Assembly: GCA_028583685.1 (NCBI GenBank)
Contig: JAMXIF010001253.1
Coordinates: 29,769,776 to 29,833,775, forward strand
Length of the DNA: 64,000 nucleotides
Source of the DNA: Petaurus breviceps papuanus
Lineage: Eukaryota > Chordata > Mammalia > Diprotodontia > Petauridae
Direction of reading: 5' to 3'
The translations under genes and the position numbers were made by a program. Below the pieces are notes generated by a model that was not told the DNA's origin, did no database searches, and saw nothing but the letters and a program-made list of their open reading frames with translations. This document shows positions 36,330 to 49,070 of the stretch, piece by piece (position 1 is the first letter of the stretch; every line of letters begins with the position of its first letter).

Positions 36330-36520
36330 TTTCTCTCTTGTCACCTTTAATTCTTACAACCTTCCTATGAGGCATGCAGGGCAAATAATTGTTATTCCCA
36401 TTTTACAGATGAGATTATTTGAGTGGCTTGCTAAGGGGTCACACAAGTTGGTGACAGAACGGAGACTTACAGAACGGAGACTTATAATTAATTCTCAGGT
36501 TCAGTGCTCACCTGTTAATG
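36330..36520 (-). repeat. MIR-type SINE, antisense
   Basis: 'cttacaaccttcctatgagg', 'cccattttacagatgagatt' and 'ctaaggggtcacacaagttg'. A short tandem duplication ('acagaacggagactta') lies inside, near 36455-36485. Confidence 0.8.
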
Positions 36521-36759
36521 GGCTAATGCCCTAATCTTCTCAGCACAGAGCAACAACATTTAATTTTCAGAAAACCAGGTGCTTTAAGTCAGAAGAATAA
36601 TGCTAAATATTGAGCAGTGCTAATTGTTAAGAATTTCAGTCACTGAGTGGGCAGTGGAAGGGCTGCTTTTGGATAGGCCTCTTTGTTTCCCACAAATCTA
36701 ATGAGATATATCAGTCTAGCTCAGTTTCCCTTTCCCCAAAGTTTCCTCAGGATGTGGAT

Positions 36760-36960
36760 TCCTAGAGTAATGCAAAGGAAAGAGTCCTAGAACTTCAGTC
36801 AGAAGATCAGGGTCCCAGTCCGAGACTAATTAATTTCCTGCCTGACCTTGGACAAGTCACTTAATCTCTACCAGGGTTTTAGCTTCCCCATCTGTAAATG
36901 AGGGGACTGGACTAGAAATCTCTGAAGTTCTTTCCAGATCCAAGTCCCAAGATGCTGATC
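36760..36960 (+). repeat. MIR-type SINE, sense
   Basis: 'ctgaccttggacaagtcact', 'cccatctgtaaatgagggga' and 'ctggactagaaatctctgaa'. Confidence 0.85.
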
Positions 36961-37024
36961 TTCACCTGTATATAAATGTGGGGTTAAAAATGAGTGATTT
37001 GTCTTAGCTTTCCATGTCTCTTTG

Positions 37025-37540
37025 GGGTTTCAATTCAATTTAAATTTTTTTAAAGTATCAACTATGTGTAAAACACTGTGCCAAGTCCTGGCAAGGTTTA
37101 GCTAAGGCAGGATCTCTGACTTCAAAGAGTTTCTAGGCTAGATAGGGGAAATGACACATGCATAAACAATTATAATACAAACCAACACATAAAGGCCTAA
37201 GAGAGATGTTACATTTAAGAGAGATGACACATGCTGTGTCAGGTCTGAGGGCTTCCTGGATGGTGTACCATTTGACTTGAGCTTGGGGAACATAATGAAC
37301 AAAGCATGGATGTGGGAAAATACAGGGCATATATGGGGGTCAGTGAGTCATCCAATTTGGCCAGAATGCCAAATATAACAAAGAGAGACAAGGTTGGAAA
37401 AGTATGATGGTGTATGATTGTGAATTATCTCAAATGCCAAGCAAAAGTATTTATACCTTCCCTGTTGGGCAACAGAAAGCCACTGAAATGCTTTGAACAG
37501 AGGAATGGTATAAATTGATCTATGGATTAAAAGGAAGGAT
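37025..37540 (+). mobile_element. Long L3/CR1-like LINE copy
   Basis: About 515 bp of the dispersed module: 'agtatcaactatgtgtaaaa', 'ctgacttcaaagagtttcta', then the rarer downstream part 'gggcaacagaaagccactga' and 'aatgctttgaacagaggaat'. The most complete copy of this repeat here. Confidence 0.65.
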
Positions 37541-37599
37541 CCCATTCACCACCCTTGAACTTCCTGATCTTCACCTCCTGGGCTAACACTGGCATTATA

Positions 37600-37785
37600 T
37601 TATCATACAGCTGTAGTTTAAAGGGATCTTAAAGGTTATTTAATCCAGCCCCATCATTTTACAGATGGGTTAAGTGACTTGCCCAAGATCACAAAAGTAG
37701 TTAGTAACAGAGCTGGGACTAGAGCTCAGGTCCTTATGAACCCAAATTCAGTTCTTTTCCCACAGCACCATGCTCTGCAGATACC
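37600..37785 (-). repeat. MIR-type SINE, antisense
   Basis: 'gggttaagtgacttgcccaa' and 'ctgggactagagctcaggtc' after 'ccagccccatcattttacag'. Confidence 0.85.
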
Positions 37786-37789
37786 ACTC

Positions 37790-38556
37790 ATGATAAAGCA
37801 AAATGTTATTATTACAACCTACATAACAAAAGCAGAATCCTTCTACAAAATTGGACTGCCCTTGGATGTATCTGGGCATTTGTCCAGTGTCCTGAAGGGT
37901 GGCTCATACTTTACAGGATGAAGGGTGGGTAGACAGTACAAATATCCTGCTGTCCCACCTCCTTCCTGCATCCACGATATCTATCATCAATTCCTCCTAG
38001 CTTTCCCTTGACCTTTCAAGCTCCACCCAATGACCTCGCATCACAAAATTATCCTGACCTTCTGGGTGCAGGGGAGGCTACCCATAGCTTTCCACTAACA
38101 TTAAAGAAGGATGCCACCTGGTGGGAGAAACCAAGTTTATTACATACTCTAATTGAACAAGACCAAAACCATTCCAGAGCTTTAGCGAAATCATAATCCT
38201 TAACAAAGTTGGCACATACTTTTTTTTTTTAAGAAGTTACACAAATGCTATGTCAGTCGTCATTCTAATGAAGGGCTTTCTCTCTCCCAGAATGAGGAGA
38301 TAAGGAATAGCTTTTCTCATGGTATATCTGGTCCCAATGGAAGCAAGCTTGGGTAACTTTCCAAGAGCAAATGTTCTCATGGGACACCCTCCTCCCTCAT
38401 TCCTCAGGGTTTGATGGGATTGGACAGGCAGCTGAACTTTGGGAACTCCTGACTGTCAATTCCCTCATCACTGTATGGTAGGAAAGCAAATAATTTCATA
38501 TGACCAAAAGAATAAGAGAACCTAAGTGAGCAAAACATGGGAAAAGGAACAAGGAT
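37790..38556. other. Unassigned DNA
   Basis: No repeat family recognised; two short plus-strand ORFs without splice context. Confidence 0.35.
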
Positions 38557-38557
38557 T

Positions 38558-41500
38558 TCTGGGGGGTGGAACCAAGAGAGCAGAACAGAACCAGCGCTCA
38601 GTCAAGCTTTCCTAGGATTCCTCTCCAAACAACCTCAAATTGAATTCTGGCATGGCAGAGGCAACAAAAGGTCAGGGTGAAACATTCTTTCAGTCCAAGA
38701 CAACTTAGGAGATCAGAAAGAGAGATCTGTGACCCAGGGACAGAGACTGATTTGGAGCCCATGTGGATGAAACACCAGTGGTGGGACTAGGTGATGGCAA
38801 CAAAGCAACAGAAACTTCAGGACCTCTCAAACCAAAGATAGGATGGGAACCTGGAAACCAGTCAGAAAGAAATTACAAGGGACCACTGTGCCAGCAATAG
38901 TCACAGGACTAGGCACCATTTGGCAACTCCACTGCCTATACCACTTCTGGATCATTGTATAAGTACAGAAAGGAGCATTTTTAGTCAAGAGGGAGTGGGA
39001 ACCCTGAAAAATAGTATTGCTTTTGGTCCCAAGGGAGCAAGAGTCCTGAGGAACAGTACTGATTGCAATCCCAAGAGATCAAGGGCCCTTCCAGAGTAAG
39101 GACCAGAGTACAGACTAGAAAGGGGTGACCACACCTCTCCCCACATCATACAACCTTGGAGGCACTGAAAGCTCCCAAGGTCCCAGAGCTAGCTCTGAAA
39201 ACAGCAGTGTGGAAAAAGCCCATAGCTTGATACAGTGTCTTTCCCCCCTCTCCATGCCAGAAACAGAGACCAACTTAACATAAAGTTCAAACTTAGGAAT
39301 ATTGTTGAAAAATGAACAAATAAAAAAAAGAACCTTACCATAAAAAATATATATATGGTGACAGGAAAGATCAAGACAGAAACTCAGAAGAAGATAATAA
39401 AATCAAAATAGCTCCAACCTCAAGGAAAAAAAAGTGAATTGGACAAAAGTCCAATAAGAATTCCTGGAAGAGCTATATTATTTTCAAAATCAGAATGGTA
39501 GAGAAAAAACAGGTAAAGAAATGAGAGCAAAGGAAGAAAATTATTAAAATACAATTAACAGCTTGGTAAAAGAGGCACAAAAATACTGAAAAAACTAATG
39601 CCATAAACAAACAGAATTGGTGAAATGGAAAAAGAGGTACAAAAATTCACTGATGAAAATAACTTCTTAAAAAGAAGAACTAGGGGCGGCCAGGTAGCAC
39701 AGTGAGTAAGAGCACCGGCCCCAGTGTCGGGAAGACCTGGAGGATCAAATCCGGGCTCAGACACTTAGCACCCACCAGAAACACCTGTAACCTTGAGCAA
39801 GTTACTTAACCCCAATTGCTTTAAAGAAGAAGAAGAAGAAGAAGAAGAAGAAGAAGAAGAAGAAGAAGAAGAAGAAGAAGAAGAAGAAGAAGAANNNNNN
39901 NNNNAAGAAGAAGAAGAAGAAGAAGAAGAAGAAGAAGAAGAAGAAGAAGAACTGACCAAATGGGAAAAGGTATAAAAATCTTACTAAAGAAAATAATTCC
40001 TTAAAAAATAGAATTGAACAGCTGGAAACTAATGACTTCATGAAAAGCCAAGAAAAAATAAAGTGAAAAGAATGAAAACATAGAATAAAATGTGAAATAT
40101 ATCATCAGAAAAACAACTATCCTGGAAAATAGATTGAAGAGAGATAATTTAAGAATTATTAGACTACATGACACTATATTTTTTAAAAATTATCAAGGAA
40201 AACTGCTCTGATGTCCTAGAACCAAAGCATAAAATAGAACTTGAAAGAATCTATTTGAAAGAGATCTCAAAATGAAAGTTTCCAAGAATGTTATAACCAA
40301 ATTTCAGAGCTCCCAAGTCAAAAAGAAAATGTTTCAAAGAGCCAGAAGCCACTCAAATACTGTGGAGCTGCAATCAGGATAACACAAGATTTAGCAGCTT
40401 CTACATTAAAGAATCAGAGGAATCCAGAGGGCAAAGGAACTAGGATTACAACCAAGATTCACTTACCCAGCAAACTAATTATAAAAATTCAGGGGGGAAA
40501 TGGATATTTAATTAAATAGAGCACTTTCAAGAATTCTTGATGAAAAGACCAAAGCTGAATAGAAAATTTTACTTTCAAAGACAAGACTCAAGAGAATCAA
40601 GGTAAACATGCAAGAAACATCATAAGAGATTTGATAAGATTAAACTGTTTACATTCCTATGTGGGAAGATACTTGTAACTTCTAAGAACTTTGTAATTAT
40701 TGGGGCAGTTGGGGTATGCATAGACTGAAGGTGTGAGATGACTATGAAGGGATGATATAAAAAATAAAATTAAGAAGTGAGAAAGAGGGATACATTGGGA
40801 GAAAGGAAGGAAAAGGTAGGATGGAGAAAATTATCTCACATAAAAGAGTGGTAAAAGAAAGAGCTTTTAAAGTAAGAGGAAAGATTAAACAGAGTGGCAG
40901 GCAATGCTTGGATCTTACTCTCATCAAAATTGGCTTAAAGAGGGAATAACAAATACATTCAGTTGGGTATAAAAATCTAGCTTACCTTATAGGGAAGTAG
41001 GAGAAGGGTGATAAGAGTGAGAAGCTATTAGAGTGGAGGATGTATTGGGGCAGGTGGTGGTGAGAAGGAAAACGCTTTTGAGGAGGGACAGGGTGAAATG
41101 ATAGAGAAAGAAGGATAAAAAGGGGAAATAAAGGATGAAAAAAATACACAATAATCATAACTGTGAATGTGAATGGGATGAATTCACTCATAAAATGGAA
41201 ACAGAGAAGAGAGAATTTAAAAAACAGAATCCAACAATATGTTATTTATAAGAAACATACTTGAAACAGAGACACACATACAGATTTAAAAATAGTGGTT
41301 GGAGCAGAATCTATTATACATCAGCTAAAATAAAAAAGGCAAAGTAGCCATTGTGATCTTAGACAAAGCAAAAGCAAAAATAGACCTGATTAAAAGGGAA
41401 ACTGCATCTTACTAAAAGACACCATAGACAATGAAGTAATAACAGTGCTAAATATATGTGTACCAAATGGCATAGCATCCAAATTATTAAATGGAAAGTT

Positions 41501-42300
41501 AAATAAAATTACAGGAGGAAATAGTAAAATTATACTAGGGGGAGACCTCAACTTTCCCCTGTCAGATTTAGATAAATGTAACCACAAAATAAATAAGAAA
41601 GAAGTTAAGGAGATGAATAGAATTTTAAAAAAAAGTTAGGTATGATAAACCTCTGGAGAAAATTGAATGGGAATAAGAAAGGAATATATCTTTTTCTTAG
41701 TGATACATGTAAACTTCACAAAAATTGACCAAATATTAGGGCATGAAAATCTTATAAGCAAATGAATAAGAGCAGAAATATTAGATGCACACTTTTCACA
41801 CCATAATATAATAAAAATTATATTTAACAAAGGATTGGAGAAGCATGGATTAAAAATTAATTGGAAATCAACTAATCTAATCCTAAAGAATGAGTGGGTC
41901 AAGGAATAAATCATAGAAACAATCAATAACTTCATTAAAGAGAATAACAATGAAACAACATACTAAATTTGTGAGATAAGCCAAAGCAATAATTAAGAGG
42001 AAATTTTATATCTCTAAACATGTATGTCAACTTCAGGTTGAAGCATACTCTTTTTACTTTATTTTTCTTGAGGGGTTTTTTTGTCTGTGTTTTATTTTGC
42101 AAATGACTAATATGGACATATGTTTTGCATGACTTCACATGTATAACTGATATCAAATTGCTTGCTTTCTCAAGGAGGGGGAAGGGATAAGAGGAAGGAA
42201 AGGAATGTGGAACTCAAATTTCTAAAACATTAAATGTTTAAAAAATGTATATGCAATTTGGAAATATTTAATGAAATAAACTTATTTTTTTAAGAAGAAA
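38558..42300 (+). mobile_element. Internally deleted L1 with both ends
   Basis: The 5' part (38558-39600) resembles a marsupial L1 5' UTR ('aaccaagagagcagaacaga', 'ccaagacaacttaggagatc'). ORF1 blocks lie at about 39955-40500 ('gagataatttaagaattatt', 'aaatttcagagctcccaagt', 'cccagcaaactaattataaa'). The inter-ORF region reaches 41150. The endonuclease start, 'tgtgaatgtgaatgggatga', runs on through 'atactagggggagacctcaa' to about 42020. The sequence then jumps to an L1 3' UTR ('cttcacatgtataactgata', 'gaatgtggaactcaaatttc') ending at 42300. The whole reverse transcriptase and C-terminus are missing. Frames carry many stops. A SINE interrupts it at 39684-39951. Confidence 0.8.
39684..39951 (+). 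mobile_element. SINE with (GAA)n tail and 10-N gap
   Basis: Head 'aggggcggccaggtagcaca', core 'accttgagcaagttacttaa', then the tail became a GAA array (39825-39951) broken by exactly ten Ns (39895-39904). AAAGAAGAACT before the SINE and AAGAAGAACT after the array act as TSDs within the L1 host. The array gives poly-Glu, poly-Ser and poly-Phe pseudo-ORFs. Confidence 0.88.
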
Positions 42301-42739
42301 AGAAAAGGAACTAGATATGCCAAAGAAAAGAACCATGAAGAGGAACTTTGTGAATTCCAGCAGAAGGTTCAGTACCCTAAGCAGTGCTGTTATGAGTAGA
42401 CTCCCATCTCAGAAGAATTGTTGAGAGGTATGGACAGCTTTAGATCTTTTCCCCTCTATCCCATCTCTTTGTTCTGGACAAATCAGATCTCATCCATTTC
42501 TATTGGTTAGGTCAGGCCTGACATGGTGGAAGTAAGGGAAGGAGAATGAATAGGAGGTAGATCATGGGCAAGGAGGAACCATGTAGCTACTTTTGCACAT
42601 TTTTTTGTTCTTATTGTTGCCATTGGCATGATTGTTCTTACTGCCTGAGAATGGAAATTCTTCAACCCCTTCCCTGTCCCCTGGTGATAAGACTTATGCT
42701 TAAATCTTCATCATAACTCTCTCACAATGTCACTGAGGG
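42301..42739. other. Unassigned DNA
   Basis: No repeat or coding signal recognised. Confidence 0.35.
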
Positions 42740-42910
42740 TAAAATCATAGAATCAAAAGATACCATCTATTCCAACCTCCCATTTTACACTTGAAAAAAA
42801 ATAGACACTGAGAGGTTAAATGACTTGCCTAATGTCACATAGGTAGAATTAACCCCTGGATCCTATGGCTTCAAATCCTTTGACCTTTTCACTATACAAT
42901 ATTGCCTATA
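42740..42910 (-). repeat. MIR-type SINE, antisense
   Basis: 'tgagaggttaaatgacttgc', 'ctaatgtcacataggtagaa' in reversed MIR order. Confidence 0.8.
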
Positions 42911-42949
42911 AATCTTTCTATCTATCTAATCACCCATCCATTCATCATC

Positions 42950-43215
42950 TGAGCAGTTAAGTGGTGCAGTGTATAGAGAGCATCAGGCCTGGAGTCAGGA
43001 AAACTGATCTTCCTGAGTTGAAATCTGATCTCAGACACTTACTAGCTGTGTGACCCTGGGCAAGTCACTTAACCCTGTTGGCCTCAGTTCCTCATCTGTA
43101 AAATGAGCTGGAGAAGGAAATGGCAAATCACTCCAGGATCTTTGCCAAGAAAACCCACAAATAAGAGTCATGAAGAGTCAGACACAACTGAATTGAGTCA
43201 ACAATAACAACAGCA
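42950..43215 (+). mobile_element. Marsupial SINE (Mar/Ther-like) with TSDs
   Basis: A full copy: 'ttaagtggtgcagtgtatag', 'ctgtgtgaccctgggcaagt', 'aaaatgagctggagaaggaa' and 'ccaagaaaacccacaaataa'. Flanking repeats CATTCATCATCT (42939 region) and CATTTATCATCT (43217 region) mark the insertion. Confidence 0.9.
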
Positions 43216-43382
43216 GCATTTATCATCTAATATCCTTCTTTCTGTCTGTCACCTATCGTCCATTTACCTATTTATGTACCTATTTATCTGTTATCTATCA
43301 TCCATCTCTCTCTCTCTCCCTCTCTCTCTCTTTCTCTTCTCTCTCTCTTGTCTTTCTCTTTCTTCTCTCTCTTCTCTCTCTT

Positions 43383-43427
<45 letters not shown>

Positions 43428-43435
43428 CTCTCACT
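43216..43435. repeat. CT-rich microsatellite region
   Basis: TATC/TCTG-type units grade into an imperfect (CT)n tract of about 130 bp. Confidence 0.93.
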
Positions 43436-43739
43436 GTCAGTGTCATGTAGAGAACAGAGAGTCAACCTCAGAGTTAAGAAGAACTGAGTTCAAATATGGC
43501 CTCTAAAAGTGGCTTTGTGACCATAACCTTCCATTATCCTACATTGCTGTCCAAGACTATTAGAGAAGATGCCAACCTGCATAGGTATAAGAAGTTCCTT
43601 ATCCAGACCTTTCTTACATTGATATCAAAGGTTCATTAATATACATATACACAATACATGTATGTATAAATACATTATTATATAATGCAATATATTACAT
43701 ATTTATTATTATTAAACAATTATTTGTGTAACCAGATTT

Positions 43740-45150
43740 TGAAAGAGATCTGGTTCTCTGATAAGAACTCACTATCTAACAAAAACTGCTGGGGAAACTA
43801 GAGAATAGTATGGCAGAAACTGGGCATAGACCAATATCTTATACCATATACCAAAATAAAGTCTAAATGGGTACATGATCTAGATGTAAAGACTGATACT
43901 GTAAGCAATCTGGGAGAACAAGGAATAGTTTATCTGTCAAATTTATGGAGAAGGGAAGATTTTATGACCAAATAAGAGATAGAATTACAAAATGCAAAAT
44001 AGATCATTTTGATTACATTAAATTGAAAAGATTTTGTACAAATAAAGCCAATGTAACCAAGATTAGGAGGGAAGTAGAAAATTGGGATAGAATTTTTATA
44101 ACCTATGTCTCTAATAAAGAGCTCATTTCTAAAATATACCGAGAACTGAGTCAAATTTATAAGAATACAAGTCATTCCCTAATTGATAAATGGTCAAAGG
44201 ATATGAACAGGCAGCTTTCAGAGGAAGAAATTAAAGATATCTACAAGCATATGAAAAAATGCTCTAAATCACTATTGATTAGAGAAATGCAAATCAAAAC
44301 AACTCTGAGGTACCACATCTTGCCAGTCAGACTGGCTAAGATGACAAAACAGGAAAATGATAAATGCTGGAGAGGATGTGGAAAACTTGGAACACTAATG
44401 CATTGTTGGTGGAATTGTGAACTGATTCAACCATTCTGGAGAGCAATCTGGAACTATGCCCAAAGGTCTACAAAAAAGTGCATACCCTTTCACCCAGCAA
44501 TACCACTTCTAGGGCTGCATCCCAAAGAGATCATAGAAGTAGGAAAAGGACCAATATGTACAGAAATAGTTATAGCAGCTCTTTTTGTGGTGGCAAAGAA
44601 GTGGAAATCAAGGGGATGCCTATCAATTGGGGAAAGGCTAAACAAGTTGTGGTATATGAATGTTATGGAATACTATTGTGCTATAAGAAATGAGGAGCAG
44701 ACAGACTTCATAATAACCTGGAGAGTCTTACTGAGTGACGAAAGCAGAACCATGAGAATATTGTACACAATTACAGACACATCGTATCTGTGATGACTGA
44801 CTTTGATAGACTGGGCTCCTCTCAGCAAGGCAAGGTTAGAAGACAACTACAAAAGACTCGTGATGGAAAGGTTTATCCACATCCAGAGAAAGAACAACAG
44901 AATCTAAATGCAGATTGAAGCAAACCACTTGCTCTCTCTCTTTTTGTTTTGTTTTGTTTCTTCTTTCTCATTGTTCATTCCATTGGTTATAATCCTTCTT
45001 TACAATCTGACTAATGTTTAATGTGAAGGTATTTGTAGAACCTGTCTGATTGCATGCTGCCATGGTGGGTTGGGGGGAAGAGAGGGAAGGGGAAAAAATT
45101 TGGAACTCAAGGGATTGTGGAACTGAGTGTTGTCAACTAAAAGTAAATAA
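43740..45150 (+). mobile_element. 5'-truncated L1 (younger), ORF2 C-terminus and 3' UTR
   Basis: It begins near 'tgctggggaaactagagaat'. Compared with other L1 pieces here it is less diverged: ORF2 stays open for 282 codons (43945-44793). The 3' UTR follows ('tttatccacatccagagaaa', 'tttggaactcaagggattgt'). Confidence 0.9.
43945..44793 (+). pseudogene. L1 ORF2 C-terminal remnant (282 codons open)
   Basis: This encodes the C-terminal region of an L1 ORF2 protein, after the reverse-transcriptase core. Visible landmarks are the cysteine-rich segment CWRGCGKLGTLMHC-WWNC (pattern C-x3-C-x7-H-x4-C), then the conserved FWRAIWNYAQ, IPFHPAIPLLGL and LNKLWYMNVMEYY blocks. In intact L1, ORF2 is over 1,200 residues, with endonuclease and reverse transcriptase upstream. 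Here both are absent, so nothing functional is made. Upstream the same ORF continues in a different frame (around 43930), showing one frameshift. The Met at 43945 is internal to ORF2, not a real start. It is the most intact L1 coding stretch here, so this copy is probably the youngest. Confidence 0.92.
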
Positions 45151-45240
45151 GTGACTGAGTATTAAAAACTGGAACAGGAGACTCGAGATTAGGCAACTGA
45201 GCACTAAAATGCAGTAGTTGGGAGGCTACTTCCAGAGCTA

Positions 45241-46239
<999 letters not shown>

Positions 46240-46390
46240 TACCCATCTAGTTATTACGTCTTCTCTCTCCCCCAGCTAAATTTAAGCTCCTTGATGAAAG
46301 AGGTTCTTTTTCCCCCATATTTGTTTCTTTTCTACCTAGCACAGTGATTTGTCTTGAAATAGGCACTTAATATTTTGTTTATTGAATTGA
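46240..46390 (+). repeat. L2 3' end
   Basis: 'aatttaagctccttgatgaa' and 'cctagcacagtgatttgtct' then 'ggcacttaatattttgttta'. Confidence 0.75.
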
Positions 46391-46829
46391 ATTGGAACCA
46401 TCACAAAAGACACAACCAAAATTATCTCATCTGCTCCACCAAGAGAAATCAGAGAAGGAATACAAGTGATCTAGCCCTCACACAAGGGGTACTTGTTTTC
46501 AGAGGTAAAATAGTCTACAGAGAAGTGTCAGCTGAATCCTAACAACTTATGGTCATCACTAGGCAGAACTGCAGGAACTTTCCTGTCACATTCAATCTGG
46601 TTCTTCCCTGGATGCATGCAAGCAGGTGTTTCCTTAAGCAATGAGAAAAGAGGAACCATTTCTTCATCTTCTTTTGATGCTCTGAACTGAGATGAGTGTA
46701 AGCTTATCTAGACTGAAAGGCTGGTCAGTTGCTAGTGAGACACTTTGTGGTTGCATGTGGAGGGGAGGACAATGCCTTAGAATTGTACCCAGAATGTCAG
46801 AGAAGGTCCTGAGGGAACATTCAATCACT
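46391..46829. other. Unassigned DNA
   Basis: No repeat or coding signal recognised. Confidence 0.3.
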
Positions 46830-46950
46830 TGCAGGGATGGCCACCAGCCTCTAGCCAACCTAAAGATGTTTATTTGCATCCCCAGCCCCTAGCGCAGTGG
46901 CTTGGACACAGTAAGTAAAATAAATGTTTATTCAATTGAATTAAATTACA
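46830..46950 (+). repeat. L2 3' end
   Basis: 'atccccagcccctagcgcag' then 'acagtaagtaaaataaatgt' is the L2 terminus. Confidence 0.65.
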
Positions 46951-48185
46951 GAACTGTTGGGGAGAGGGGGTGTAGATGCTGAGGGAATTAGGCCTTTAAA
47001 GCCATCATTCCCTCAGCCACTGCATGGAGAAATTTATTCAAATACCCAATACTTACTAGTTACATAATATGACCATGGCTTTTGTTACAGAACAACCAGG
47101 TCCTACCTTTGTTCACAGCAATTCCTTTTTTAAAACTATTCTCCCTACCACAGCACAGCACTAGCTCCTTGGGAGGGGGGAAATGGGTACCTGCCAGTCT
47201 ATCTTCATCAGTAGAAATTCAACTTCTCCCCAAAAGAAATCATCGAGGAGATGACTAGGAGGGCCCTCCTCAATAGGGGAAAGGAGAGAAGGACTTCTTT
47301 TGAGAGGTGCCTCCAGCTATGCAGGTGGTGGACTATGATTCTTTAAAGATCACCTATTCTTTTAATTCCATTGGTATCTATCAATATAGAGTGATATGAG
47401 GAAGCTGAAATACAAGGAAACTCAGACCTAGGACTTCACAATTATAGAAATCATTCTTTGTATGCAGATAATCTAGCACTAATACCATCATGTTTCCCAG
47501 AGTAAATAATTTTCCTCCCAGTCATTGATTATACTGATCTATAATTTACAAATAATATTTCAAGCTAAGAGCCCAACCAGGAATGATTAATTATCAAAGA
47601 TCAGCTGAACATCTAATACTTGCCCAAAGAACTTTTCCCTTTCCCCCATAGGATTGTTCAACATGAACACAATTTGCCCAGTGTCAGAAAAATCTCTAGC
47701 CTTTCTCCTCAGTAGCTCTGAAAGAAGACTACAGGTTTTGTCTTTGTTATACAAACCAAAGACAAAAAGATCAAGGATGATTATTTCACCTGGGGATTTA
47801 CCCCCAAGTATTTCTTTAAAAGCATGTTTTCCCTGGGCATGAAAAATTTTTTTTTATTTGCAAACATTTGAGTTATCCTCAAATTCTCAGACACAGTTAA
47901 TGAATACGGTAAGATCCTGCTGTGTTCTCGTCTCTCAAAATGCCTGTTTTGACCCTGTAGAGTTTTGTGTGCCTTACTGTTGGAGAAATGATTAGAAAAT
48001 CATCCCCTGAAGTGAGATTCCACTGAGTGATGTCAGGATAAATAAAGACCATTCTAACAGAGCAAGGGGCTGATTGAAAAGAAGTGGGTGGACATGGAAA
48101 ACAAGGTTTTCCCACCCATGATAAGTGAGTAAGGAGAATATTCTGAACAGGTCAGCTTGTTAGCAGCTAAGGTTTCCTGAAGGGC
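46951..48185. other. Unassigned DNA
   Basis: A strong acceptor-like tract on the plus strand ('cttttccctttcccccatag', ending 47651) is followed by no good donor, so no exon is called. If the 49-kb minus-strand gene is real, this lies in its intron. Confidence 0.35.

Positions 48186-48237
<52 letters not shown>
48186..48237. repeat. (CA)n microsatellite
   Basis: About 52 bp with one A interruption. Confidence 0.97.
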
Positions 48238-48479
48238 GCATTTGGAGTAGTAGAGGGCATCTAGAATATCCACTAAGGACTCTGATAATGAAAATTCCTT
48301 TGCAGTTAACACGGGAAAGGCTCAGCTTTTGACAAAATTTGAGTCAATCACACAAATCCTCGTCCAAAAAGGGGGAGAGGGGGAGCCTGGCACAGAAACA
48401 AACACAAATAAAGAGAAATAAGCGACCGGAAGACACGCAGCTCCTGGACGTGTACTTTAAAACTCTAGCCTACAATCTC

Positions 48480-48620
48480 TTCCTCCAGTCCTCAGCAATT
48501 AATGAGTACCTATAGGTCGTACACCTGCCTATAGAGTGGGCTAGTACGCGGTAAGGCAGCTACAGAGAAGATAGGGACAGTCCCTGCTTTCTAGGGCAGG
48601 CTTAGCAGCCAACGATAGAG
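48480..48620 (+). repeat. Possible L3/CR1-like fragment
   Basis: 'caattaatgagtacctatag' and 'gggacagtccctgctttcta' resemble the dispersed LINE module; short and weak. Confidence 0.4.
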
Positions 48621-48691
48621 GAAGTTCTTGTTTGTTTTGTGTTGAGCTTGAAGTGGATCTCTAAAGAGCTGCGATGTTTGCATTGTCTTTA

Positions 48692-48694
<3 letters not shown>

Positions 48695-48740
<46 letters not shown>
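48695..48740. repeat. (CA)n microsatellite
   Basis: About 46 bp of CA. Confidence 0.97.
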
Positions 48741-48741
<1 letters not shown>

Positions 48742-49019
48742 CTTAACACTTTAGTTCAGTCACAAAAGCTACTGCCCAAGAAAAAATGCTACCTTGCATC
48801 ACAAGGGAAATATATAAGCTAAGTTAATGTGATTGACAATAAAGGACCGGGACGTGCCAACACATACAGAAGTATTCCCTTCAGTCCCAACTCATGACCC
48901 GGCGTCGGGGTCCTTGCAGAGTCTGACTCTTCGCTGGAGCTCTACTATCGGTAACTGGGGGAAATTAAATGGCAGGAAGGAAAAAAACAATGCTTTCATC
49001 CAACAAGGGATGAACTTAC

Positions 49020-49070
49020 CCAACTCATCTGTGTTGAACTGCGCTGCTGAGGATTCCGCAAACTCATTGT
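49020..49070 (-). CDS. Candidate coding exon 2 of unknown minus-strand gene
   Basis: On the minus strand a pyrimidine-rich acceptor ('ctctccttcctcctgcag') precedes a 51-bp exon, followed by a near-consensus donor (TTGG|GTAAGTTC). Both signals are strong. The exon is open in the frame AAT GAG TTT GCG..., encoding NEFAESSAAQFNTDEL and one leftover base. Another frame (TMSLRNPQQR...) is also open. Joined to the candidate exon at 49611, the first frame gives MNNEFAESSAAQFNTDELG. The exon length is a multiple of three and it enters and leaves in phase 1. I do not recognise the protein. Exon 3 must lie further left; I could not find it. The exon call is inference from splice signals and frame. Confidence 0.5.

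Noticed and set aside
39765-40041. Poly-Glu, poly-Ser and poly-Phe ORFs
   Set aside because: Translation of a (GAA)n array with an N gap.
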